DNA from: Chryseosolibacter sp044507115
Lineage (GTDB): Bacteria > Bacteroidota > Bacteroidia > Cytophagales > Cyclobacteriaceae
DNA length: 6,914 nucleotides
Reading direction: 5' to 3'
NCBI GenBank assembly: GCA_044507115.1
Contig: JBIQJZ010000203.1
Span: forward strand, 1-6,914
Shown here: positions 1-6,347 of the stretch, piece by piece
Layout: each line of letters opens with the position of its first letter
Position numbering within the stretch: position 1 is the first letter of the stretch
Notes under the pieces: generated by a model
The model's database searches: none
What the model was told of the DNA's origin: nothing
Seen by the model: the letters and a program-made list of their open reading frames with translations, nothing else
Program-made: the position numbers and the translations under genes

Positions 1-1
1 G

Positions 2-1042
2 CGTTTTACGTACGAAGAAGCCTAGCAGGCAATCGAAACCGGTCGTGGTGATTACGCGGAGGAACTCACAACGCTGAATGATATCGCCAAGAAACTCCGC
101 AAGGAGCGCTTTTCAAAAGGAGCGGTGAACTTCGAAACTACCGAGGTCAAGTTCAAGCTTGACGAAAAAGGAAAGCCCCTCGCTGTCATCCCCAAGATTC
201 GCAAGGATGCGCACAAGCTTATTGAGGAGTTCATGCTTCTTGCGAACAGGGCTGTCGCCACGTTCATTTACAACTACAAGAAGGGTAAGGAAAAGAACAC
301 ATTTGTATATCGCATTCACGATTATCCGGACGCCGAGAAAGTGCGGGACTTCGCAGTGTTTGCGAGGCAGTTCGGACACAAGATGGAAATCGAAGAGTCG
401 TCGATTAGTCAGTCCCTGAACCAACTGATGAATGCAATCGAAGGGAAGCCGGAGCAACATGTGCTGGAGCAACTCGCGATTCGCACGATGGCCAAGGCTA
501 AGTATTCCACTGACCCGAAGGGGCATTTCGGTCTGGCATTCAAGCACTATTCGCATTTCACCTCACCGATCCGACGCTATCCCGACATGATGGCACACAG
601 GCTGCTTCAGCACTACCTCGACAATGGCAAACCGGTTTCGAAATCCGAATTTGACGAGCGATGCGATCATTCTTCTGAGCGAGAGAAGCGCGCCGCGGAT
701 GCGGAACGCGCGTCGATCAAGTATAAGCAGGTCGAATTTATGACCTACGCCGAAAAGAAGGATTACGACGGACTCATTTCCGGCGTGACCGAGTGGGGGA
801 TTTATGTCGAGATCATCGAGACAAAATGCGAAGGCATGATCAGGATGGCAGACATGACCGACGATTTCTACGAGTTCGACGAGAAAAACTACCGCATCAT
901 CGGTCGCCGAAGCGGAAAGACCTACCGACTCGGCGACCGTCTCAGGGTGCGGGTGAAAAAGACGGATATCAATCGCCGACTAATCGACCTCGTTTTCGCG
1001 GACGGAGACGAGAAACGCCAAACTGCGCGGAGTAGGATGTGA
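2..1042 (+). CDS. rnr: Ribonuclease R, C-terminal part (left-truncated; in-frame TAG at 23-25)
   Basis: RNase R is a processive 3'-to-5' exoribonuclease that degrades structured RNA in the cytoplasm. The visible 346 codons align by eye with the second half of the RNB domain and the C-terminal S1 domain of RNase R. Landmarks are RKDAHKLIEEFMLLAN (about 203-250), the RNA-binding HFTSPIRRYPD motif (554-586) and an S1 domain from about 761 to 1010 with YRLGDRLRVRV. A short basic tail follows. The catalytic aspartate cluster of RNB lies before the left edge, so it cannot be checked. The family-like reading starts at base 2 (RFTYEEA) but meets TAG at 23-25, then continues in the same frame as QAIETGRGDY. 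The only usual in-frame start after the stop is GTG 125, which lies inside conserved domain sequence. A product from there would lack the active site. The gene is therefore either interrupted or affected by a base error. The family is certain; its intactness is not. Confidence 0.9.
23..25 (+). other. In-frame amber codon inside rnr
   Basis: In the rnr frame the codons run GCC TAG CAG GCA, and recognisable RNase R sequence lies on both sides. Related proteins commonly have glutamine here, as in a YEEAQ-type stretch, so one C-to-T change of CAG would explain the stop. TAG also ends the transporter gene at 3440-3442, so it is probably a normal stop codon in this genome and not reassigned. The sequence alone cannot separate a true nonsense mutation from a sequencing error near a contig edge. 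Confidence 0.75.
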
Positions 1043-1046
1043 CCTC

Positions 1047-1077
1047 TTTCGTCGCACATCAAAATACCGTAAGTTCG
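1047..1077 (+). promoter_or_regulatory. Possible Bacteroidota-type promoter before the prenyl synthase
   Basis: The gap between rnr and the prenyl synthase holds TTTC at 1047-1050 and TAAGTTCG at 1070-1077. The second matches the Bacteroidota -7 consensus TAnnTTTG at five of six fixed positions. The first resembles the -33 TTTG/TTG element, and 19 bases separate the two. A start of transcription near 1082 would leave a leader of roughly 18 bases before ATG 1100. Both boxes are imperfect and such matches arise by chance, so this is only a candidate. Confidence 0.2.
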
Positions 1078-1099
1078 CCGCTCAACATCGCCATCCCGA

Positions 1100-2134
1100 A
1101 TGTCTACCTCACATCGTTCAGGAACTTCAAAGCACAACCACTCGCTTGACCCGCGTACGGCGAACGAAATTCGCCAATATCAGCGTTGGCTGGAAGCCGG
1201 AATCCAGAGGCATGCGTTCGGGAAAGCACCTGACTCCCTTTATGAACCCATCCGCTACCTGATGCGCCTTGGCGGAAAGCGCCTGCGCCCAATGCTTACC
1301 TTACTCGCTTATTCCTTGTATCGAAGCGATGTACGGCCCATCATCCCGATAGCTATTGCGGTTGAAAGCTTCCATAACTTCACGCTAATGCACGATGACA
1401 TTATGGACAACGCTCCGCTGCGCCGTGGCCACGCTACCGTGCACAAGAAGTGGAATACAAACACCGCTATTCTGTCCGGCGACGTAATGCTTATCAAGGT
1501 TTACGAAATGTTCAGCGGACTCGAACCCGAAAAGCTTCATACGGTGCTCGCGGCTTTCAACAAGTGCGCCGCCGAGGTGTGCGAGGGCCAGCAGTGGGAT
1601 ATGGAGTTTGAAGCGATGGAGCAGGTGTGCGAAAAACAATACCTGACGATGATCAGAAAGAAAACCGCAGTGCTGTTGGGATTCTCCCTCGAACTCGGCG
1701 CAATACTGGCGGATGCTCCGGCAACCGATCGCAAGACCCTTCGCGATTTCGGCGTGAACATCGGTATCGGTTTTCAGCTGAAAGACGATCTACTCGACGT
1801 CTTCGCAGACCCCGGGAAATTTGGCAAACAGGTCGGCGGAGATATTTCCGCTAACAAGAAGACCTACCTGCTCATCAAGGCGCAGGAAAAGGCCCGTGGA
1901 AAGACGCGGGCTGAACTTGATCAGTGGTTGCAGCCAGGCCGTCACCGCAAGGCACAAAAAGTCCAGGCGGTGAAAGGAATCTATGAACAGCTGCGAATTC
2001 CGGAGTTGGTACAACGGAAGATCGGACAATACTTCAGCAAGGGCTTCCGGCGCCTCGATGTGCTTTCGGCACATCCGGAGAAGGTCACTGCACTGGCAAA
2101 CTACACCCGGCTTCTGATCGAACGGCAGTCCTGA
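1100..2134 (+). CDS. Trans-polyprenyl diphosphate synthase (probable geranylgeranyl/farnesyl type)
   Basis: This cytoplasmic enzyme condenses isopentenyl diphosphate with an allylic diphosphate to build linear isoprenoid precursors. At 344 residues it has the full family layout: GGKRLRP at 58-64, the first aspartate-rich motif DDIMD at 99-103 followed by RRG, KT at 188-189, and the second motif QLKDDLLD at 226-233. Phe94 lies five residues before the first motif, and the motif has no two-residue insertion. This resembles archaeal-type GGPP synthases, where the residue at that position limits chain length, so a C20 product is plausible (inference). The first 20 or so residues are hydrophilic and unlike the core family, but ATG 1100 is kept because the next in-frame Met is residue 55, just before GGKRLRP. 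The gene lies 57 bp after rnr on the same strand. It appears intact, with no missing motif. Confidence 0.93.
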   Translation: MSTSHRSGTSKHNHSLDPRTANEIRQYQRWLEAGIQRHAFGKAPDSLYEPIRYLMRLGGKRLRPMLTLLAYSLYRSDVRPIIPIAIAVESFHNFTLMHDDIMDNAPLRRGHATVHKKWNTNTAILSGDVMLIKVYEMFSGLEPEKLHTVLAAFNKCAAEVCEGQQWDMEFEAMEQVCEKQYLTMIRKKTAVLLGFSLELGAILADAPATDRKTLRDFGVNIGIGFQLKDDLLDVFADPGKFGKQVGGDISANKKTYLLIKAQEKARGKTRAELDQWLQPGRHRKAQKVQAVKGIYEQLRIPELVQRKIGQYFSKGFRRLDVLSAHPEKVTALANYTRLLIERQS

Positions 2135-2172
2135 CTACCCGCCCGACGCCTTCCCTAAATTCCCGATCGACC

Positions 2173-2203
2173 TTTTTCAATCGCAACTATACCCGTATAT
2201 TTC
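2173..2203 (+). promoter_or_regulatory. Possible Bacteroidota-type promoter before the transporter
   Basis: The 108-bp gap 2135-2242 is the longest in the window. It contains TATATTTC at 2196-2203, which matches the Bacteroidota -7 consensus TAnnTTTG except for the last base. A T-rich stretch ending TTTC at 2175-2178 lies 17 bases upstream, near where a TTTG -33 element is expected. Transcription would begin near 2208, about 35 bases before ATG 2243, which is a reasonable leader length. The match is by eye and neither box is perfect. Confidence 0.3.
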
Positions 2204-2242
2204 TACAGGCAATATCTCCACGCAGGCGCTAACCACGTTTCT

Positions 2243-3442
2243 ATGAAACCGCTCGACATCACCAAGCTTTCCTCTATGATGTTCCTTCAGTACTTCGTCT
2301 GGGGAGCATGGTATGTAACGTTGAGCACGTACATGGCGAGACAGCTCGATGCATCCGGCACGCAGATCGGCGCAGCGTATAACGCGCTTGCCATTGCAAC
2401 GATGATATCGCCTTTCTTTATCGGCATGGTGGCGGATCGCTTCTTTGCTGCCCAAAAAATAATGGCGGCTCTTCACATCCTTGGTGCCGTGTTGCTGTAC
2501 CTCGCGTCCACGATTGAAGACAGCACGGGATTCTACTGGTTGGTGCTGGTGTATTCCCTTGTTTACATGCCGACTATCGCGCTTTCCAACAATATCGCGT
2601 TTCAGGCGATGAGTGATCCAGGAAGAATGTTTCCATGGATACGGGTATTCGGAACTATCGGCTGGATCGTCGCCGGAGTTATGATAACAGCGCTGGGAAT
2701 CGAAGGTACCGCAGTCACATTTCAAATGGCGTCGGTTGCATCCCTTTCCCTCGGTGTCTTCAGCCTCATCCTTCCCGACACGCCTCCAAAGGGCAAGGCT
2801 GCCGGAGGTTCCGCGCGGAGTGCAATCGGGGCGGAAGCATTTGTGCTTTTCCGCAATAAAGCCTACCTGATATTTTTTGTCGCTGCAGTTCTTGTCTGTA
2901 TTCCGCTGTCGTTCTACTACGGATTCGCAAATCTTTTCCTCAATGATGCCGGCATGGAGGATGCTGCAAGCAAAATGGCACTCGGCCAGGTATCCGAAGC
3001 TATTTTCATCCTCGCTATTCCGTTTCTGTTCTACCGCATCGGTGTCAAGAATATGGTGCTCATCGGAATGATCGCCTGGTTTCTGCGGTACATATGTTTT
3101 GCCCACGGCGATGCCGGTGACAACCTCTGGATGCTCTATGCGGGAATAATCTTGCACGGCATCTGTTATGATTTCTTCTTCGTAACGGGGTATATGTATA
3201 CCGAAACAAAAGCTGGAGAAAAAATCAAGAACGCCGCACAGGGTCTGTTCACATTTGCAACGTACGGGCTAGGTATGTTTATCGGCACGGGTGTGTCCGG
3301 ATTCGTGGTTGATCACTACACGGCAAACGACGAATATCACTGGACGCAAATCTGGTATGTACCGGCCGCCATCGCCCTTCTTGTCTTGTTGTACTTTATC
3401 CTGTTTTTTCGCGAGAAACGGGAGATCCGGGTGGAAGCTTAG
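2243..3442 (+). CDS. MFS transporter, NupG-like nucleoside:H+ symporter family
   Basis: This is a 399-residue inner-membrane permease with about 12 hydrophobic segments, the usual length for this family. The N-terminus (KLSSMMFLQYFVWGAWYVTL, residues 8-27) and the GMVADRFF loop (61-68, the MFS motif between TM2 and TM3) fit the NupG/XapB nucleoside:H+ symporter group. So do PWIRVFGTIGW (131-141), LGQVSEAIFILAIPF (247-261) and CYDFFFVTG (308-316). Arg134, Thr138, Gln249 and Glu252 appear to correspond to polar residues in the NupG substrate and proton pathway; this is from memory and not from an alignment. A charged loop at about 181-196 separates the two six-helix halves. The gene ends in TAG, 47 bp before an oxidoreductase gene on the same strand. 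In Bacteroidota this family is often found beside sugar oxidoreductases, so the cargo may be a sugar derivative and not a nucleoside (inference). Confidence 0.9.
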   Translation: MKPLDITKLSSMMFLQYFVWGAWYVTLSTYMARQLDASGTQIGAAYNALAIATMISPFFIGMVADRFFAAQKIMAALHILGAVLLYLASTIEDSTGFYWLVLVYSLVYMPTIALSNNIAFQAMSDPGRMFPWIRVFGTIGWIVAGVMITALGIEGTAVTFQMASVASLSLGVFSLILPDTPPKGKAAGGSARSAIGAEAFVLFRNKAYLIFFVAAVLVCIPLSFYYGFANLFLNDAGMEDAASKMALGQVSEAIFILAIPFLFYRIGVKNMVLIGMIAWFLRYICFAHGDAGDNLWMLYAGIILHGICYDFFFVTGYMYTETKAGEKIKNAAQGLFTFATYGLGMFIGTGVSGFVVDHYTANDEYHWTQIWYVPAAIALLVLLYFILFFREKREIRVEA

Positions 3443-3455
3443 CCGCCGGAGAAAG

Positions 3456-3489
3456 ATGGTTGAATTTAACTTATAATAATAATACACCT
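3456..3489 (+). other. AT-rich leader with a six-codon mini-ORF before the oxidoreductase
   Basis: The short gap after the transporter becomes strongly AT-rich just before ATG 3490, with an AAT-repeat run at 3473-3484. There is no Shine-Dalgarno sequence. Unstructured AT-rich leaders are typical of translation starts in Bacteroidota. An ATG at 3456 opens a reading frame MVEFNL that stops with TAA at 3474-3476, 13 bases before the gene start. The mini-ORF may be chance, but the leader itself supports ATG 3490 over the in-frame TTG at 3460. Confidence 0.3.
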
Positions 3490-4680
3490 ATGAACATTGC
3501 GATGCTTGGGTCCGGTTTTATCGGACGATTTTATGCAGATTCTTTACAGGGATACAGGAGCCGGGACAAAATCGTGACCGTGTACTCACGCCGGGAAGAA
3601 AGTGCTGCGAAATTTGCGAAAGATTACAACGTCGCGTTTGCCACAACGAACATGGAAGATGCCATCAACCGCCCGGAAGTTGAGGTGGTCTGCATTTCCC
3701 TTCCAAACAACCTTCACGAAGAGGCAGTCATGCTTTGCTGCAAGCACAAGAAAGCCGTCATCACGACAAAACCATTGGGACGAACTGCAGCAGAAGCGAA
3801 GCGCATGCTCGAAGCCGTGGAGAAGGCCGGCATCTTCAACGGATACCTGGAAGATCTGGTGTATACGCCAAAGTTTATCAAGGCGCACGAAAGCGTCCGG
3901 AACGGCGCCCTTGGCCGCGTCCTGTGGGCAAAATCCCGCGAGACGCACCCTGGTCCGCACAGCGACTGGTTCTGGGATCTCGAGCAGGCGGGAGGCGGAT
4001 GTATCCTCGACCTCGGATGTCATTGCGTGGAAATCACGCGGAGTTACATCGGAAAGGATATCCTTCCGGTCGAAGTTATGTGTTGGGCCGACACCCAAGT
4101 AAAACCGATTGACGCGGAAGACCACGCCATCGGACTGGTTAAATACGAGAACGGCGCTATTGGCCAGTTCGAAGTAAGTTGGACATTCCGCGGAGGCCTT
4201 GACCTGCGCGACGAAGTGATGGGAACGGAGGGAACAATATGGATCAACAGCTTTCTCCGAACAGGATTTGAAATGTTTACAACCGGCAAAGGCGCCGACT
4301 ACGTAGCTGAGAAAGCGGAAAGCAACACTGGTTGGTTGTTCCCGGTCGGTGATGAACTCAATGAACTCGGCTACAACCATATGTTCGCCGACATGTTTAA
4401 TGCACTTGAAAATGGCGCGCAACCCAAGGAGACCTTCTACGACGGTTATGTGGTTAACGCCATTCTCGACGCCGCTTACAAGTCAGCAAAAACAAAACAG
4501 TGGGAGCCAGTTGTTCTCGAAATATGGCGCGGACGCACAGGCGTTAGCAAAGACAGTCATCTCCATGAGTACGACAGCGACCATTACCTTGTCAAAGAAG
4601 AGATAACACACTACGGCGCGAAAAAAGTCATCCTGAAACACAAGGTCACCGGAAAGATTTCGGAGAAGGTGCTCTCTTGA
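3490..4680 (+). CDS. Gfo/Idh/MocA family NAD(P)-dependent oxidoreductase
   Basis: Members of this family oxidise or reduce sugars, inositols and related polyols with NAD(P) in the cytoplasm. The 396-residue protein begins with a Rossmann fold (MNIAMLGSGFIG, GxGxxG at 7-12). Next come the ISLPNNLHEE segment (69-78) and the cofactor/catalytic loop TTKPLGRTAAEA (92-103) with Lys94. The second domain carries GGGCILDLGCHCVE (168-181), where Asp174 and His178 match the family's catalytic Asp/His pair. The usual Glu-Lys-Pro is Thr-Lys-Pro here. After about residue 340 there is a polar tail of some 55 residues with SHLHEYDSDH and a lysine-rich end, longer than in many relatives. ATG 3490 is chosen because it starts directly at the first beta strand; TTG 3460 would add ten unlikely residues. 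The gene follows the transporter by 47 bp, so the two are probably co-transcribed. The substrate cannot be read from sequence. Confidence 0.92.
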   Translation: MNIAMLGSGFIGRFYADSLQGYRSRDKIVTVYSRREESAAKFAKDYNVAFATTNMEDAINRPEVEVVCISLPNNLHEEAVMLCCKHKKAVITTKPLGRTAAEAKRMLEAVEKAGIFNGYLEDLVYTPKFIKAHESVRNGALGRVLWAKSRETHPGPHSDWFWDLEQAGGGCILDLGCHCVEITRSYIGKDILPVEVMCWADTQVKPIDAEDHAIGLVKYENGAIGQFEVSWTFRGGLDLRDEVMGTEGTIWINSFLRTGFEMFTTGKGADYVAEKAESNTGWLFPVGDELNELGYNHMFADMFNALENGAQPKETFYDGYVVNAILDAAYKSAKTKQWEPVVLEIWRGRTGVSKDSHLHEYDSDHYLVKEEITHYGAKKVILKHKVTGKISEKVLS

Positions 4681-4744
4681 TTATTTCTTTTAGATCGTCT
4701 GGAAAACTGTTTTAGGAATATTAGCGCATCGGAAGCGCTTTGGG

Positions 4745-4756
4745 TACCTTCGGGTA
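4745..4756 (+). promoter_or_regulatory. C(UUCG)G tetraloop hairpin reaching the Uma2 start codon
   Basis: The sequence TACC-TTCG-GGTA forms a four-base-pair stem closed by a C(UUCG)G tetraloop, one of the most stable small RNA loops. The last base of the stem is the A of the ATG at 4756. The structure could hinder ribosome loading and keep expression low, or it could be coincidental. No T-run follows, so it is not a terminator. Confidence 0.35.
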
Positions 4757-5376
4757 TGGATAAAGTACGTGAACCCGTTACAGTTTATGACAAAAGGTAT
4801 GTGTCTGCCGAAGAATACCTTCTGTTTGAACGCCAGTCATCGCAAAAGCATGAGTACTACCGCGATGAAGTTTTTGCGATGGCTGGTGCCGGGCTTCGGC
4901 ACAATCGGATTTTCAGCAATGTGTTTGGCAAGCTTGCATTTCTTCTTGCCGATCATCCATGCCATGTGTACGGCAGCGACCTGCGGATTCACATTCCAGA
5001 AAACTCTTTGTATACATATCCCGATATTTCCATCGTCTGCGGGCCTCCGCAGCTAGCCACCGAAGATGAGGATACACTCGTTCGTCCTACCGCGCTGATC
5101 GAAATACTGTCACCACCTACGTGTCAATACGATCGCGTTGAGAAATTCAGGCGCTATCGTGATATCCCTACACTCAAGGAGTATATCATGATTGACTCAT
5201 CATCGGTAGGAGTTGAGGCCTTTCGAATCAATAACCGGGGCAATTGGGAGCTCGAAGAGCGCCGGGCGCTATCAGGGTCGTTGTCCTTCGAATCGTTTGA
5301 TGCCGTCTTGACGCTCAACGAAATATATCGCGGCACGAACCTGCGAGCCGAATTAGGTATAAATACTGACCGCTGA
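4756..5376 (+). CDS. Uma2 family (DUF820) predicted PD-(D/E)XK nuclease
   Basis: The 206-residue protein matches the Uma2/DUF820 family, a group of predicted restriction-endonuclease-fold nucleases whose biological role is largely unknown. Family segments are in the normal order: SAEEYLLFE (17-25), KHEYYRDEVFAMAGAGLRHN (31-50), SDLRIHI (74-80), YPDISIVCG (88-96), LIEILSP (114-120) and YDRVEKFRRYRDIPTLKEYIMID (125-147). Asp90, Glu116 and Lys130 fit the expected metal-binding and catalytic positions, so the active site looks intact. Length is typical and no signal peptide or membrane segment is seen. ATG 4756 gives a normal N-terminus; GTG 4801 would start just before SAEEY. It lies 75 bp after the oxidoreductase, and its stop is 5 bp from the stop of the opposing glycosidase gene. 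No neighbour suggests a partner, toxin-antitoxin pairing or defence island. Such genes are often scattered in multiple copies, so lateral gain is possible but not shown. Confidence 0.9.
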   Translation: MDKVREPVTVYDKRYVSAEEYLLFERQSSQKHEYYRDEVFAMAGAGLRHNRIFSNVFGKLAFLLADHPCHVYGSDLRIHIPENSLYTYPDISIVCGPPQLATEDEDTLVRPTALIEILSPPTCQYDRVEKFRRYRDIPTLKEYIMIDSSSVGVEAFRINNRGNWELEERRALSGSLSFESFDAVLTLNEIYRGTNLRAELGINTDR

Positions 5377-5381
5377 CATCC

Positions 5382-6335
5382 TCACCGCCGGTGTTTGAGT
5401 AACCTCCGAACGACTCTGCCGGGCACCTCGAACGCCGTACCGTGCCGGATACCTTCCGGCATCACCAGTTTGTCCGACTCGTCCGTCCAGTTAATCAAAT
5501 CTTCGGAAGTGACCACGCCGTATTTCTTATTCCTGTACTTGTCGAAATACACAAACCACTTTCCGCCGATCTTTATGGGTGATGGCCCTTCCGCCCAGTA
5601 GTCTCCGGTGATCGGGCTACCGGGGGGGCTATACGGACCTTCCAGCTTGCTACTTGTGGCAATACGAATGTTCTTCTCCGGTGTGTGCGGCTCATCGGTT
5701 TCATCCTTCAAAAACATAACGTACTGCTCGCCGGCGCGAACGATGGCCGCGTCGATCACACTAAACCCGTGATCATATAACAGCTTTGTCTCGCTAAATG
5801 CCCTGAAGTCCTTAGTCGTGACATAATAAAGACGATGATTATAGCGCTGATCTTCCCCCTTGGCAAATTTCCCGGGAATGGAAGACGCCCAAACGATCAG
5901 GTATTGATCCGAGTCCTCGTCGTAGAAGAGTTCTGGCGCCCAGGTGTTCCTCGTATTCTCCTCGTGCTCCATCACGGGAATATACTTCTGATCCGACCAG
6001 TGAATTAGATCATCCGAATGGCTGTAACCAATACCTTGCTCCTTCCAGCTCACCGTCCAGACCATGTGGAACAATCCGTCCTTTCCCTGAATGATAGAGG
6101 GATCCCGCATCAGTTTGTCTACGCCCGCCGTTGGCGTCAAGAAAGATTTCCCGTCGTTAAGGGCCTCCCAGCGATACCCGTCGGTACTATGCGCCAAGTG
6201 AAGTCCGTCTTCACCATTACCGATAAAATAACTAAACAGATAGTGCTTCTGCGCAAGGGCATTTCCGGAAAACATGAACATGATTAGCGCTAGCACGAAT
6301 CTTATTCCCGGTCTAAAACAGTGATTTTCCATCAT
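5382..6335 (-). CDS. Secreted GH43-like glycosidase (five-bladed beta-propeller)
   Basis: This is a 317-residue single-domain glycoside hydrolase of the family 43 type, probably acting outside the cytoplasmic membrane on arabinose-, xylose- or related-sugar polymers. Residues 1-28 form a signal peptide with a hydrophobic core (FVLALIMFMF) and a likely cut after ALA, leaving an N-terminal Gln. The mature part has MRDPSI (76-81), FHMVWTVSW (89-97), NTWAPELFYDE (130-140), SVIDAAIV (192-199), YWAEGPSPIKIGGKWFVYFD (246-265) and IRHGTAFEVP (296-305). Asp78, Asp195 and Glu249 are the best candidates for the GH43 base, pKa-modulating and acid residues. No carbohydrate-binding module and no lipobox are seen. 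Two adjacent ATGs (6335 and 6332) could start the protein. It begins 12 bp after the glycosyltransferase stop on the same strand, so the two genes are very likely co-transcribed. A run of seven G (5622-5628, + strand) lies inside the gene with the frame intact. Confidence 0.9.
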   Translation of the reverse strand: MMENHCFRPGIRFVLALIMFMFSGNALAQKHYLFSYFIGNGEDGLHLAHSTDGYRWEALNDGKSFLTPTAGVDKLMRDPSIIQGKDGLFHMVWTVSWKEQGIGYSHSDDLIHWSDQKYIPVMEHEENTRNTWAPELFYDEDSDQYLIVWASSIPGKFAKGEDQRYNHRLYYVTTKDFRAFSETKLLYDHGFSVIDAAIVRAGEQYVMFLKDETDEPHTPEKNIRIATSSKLEGPYSPPGSPITGDYWAEGPSPIKIGGKWFVYFDKYRNKKYGVVTSEDLINWTDESDKLVMPEGIRHGTAFEVPGRVVRRLLKHRR

Positions 6336-6347
6336 ACGAATCTAACA

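Noticed and set aside
1036..1060. GATGTG/CACATC inverted repeat across the rnr stop codon
   Set aside because: It has six pairs with a 13-base loop and is followed by A-rich sequence, so it is not an intrinsic terminator, and it could easily be chance.
2177..3157. Long antisense open frame of 326 codons opposite the transporter
   Set aside because: It is a shadow of the hydrophobic transporter gene. The translation is full of charged, His and Cys residues with no recognisable domain, and the + strand gene is unmistakable.
3440..3442. TAG reassigned to an amino acid in this genome, which would explain the rnr amber codon
   Set aside because: TAG ends the transporter gene at the normal protein length, and reading through would add only six residues before TGA. 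One case cannot exclude recoding, but nothing supports it.
3460..3489. TTG 3460 as the oxidoreductase start
   Set aside because: It adds ten low-complexity residues before the Rossmann fold, while ATG 3490 starts exactly at the first strand and follows a suitable AT-rich leader.
3586..4422. Antisense open frame of 278 codons opposite the oxidoreductase
   Set aside because: No family features are seen, and the opposite strand carries all Gfo/Idh/MocA motifs.
4663..4690. GAGA/TCTC stem at the end of the oxidoreductase gene followed by a T-rich stretch
   Set aside because: A four-pair stem is too short, and the T-rich stretch is interrupted.
4723..4741. AGCGC-7-GCGCT hairpin followed by TTT as terminator of the oxidoreductase gene
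   Set aside because: The stem has only five pairs and the T-run is three bases before a G-rich stretch, so it is too weak to call.
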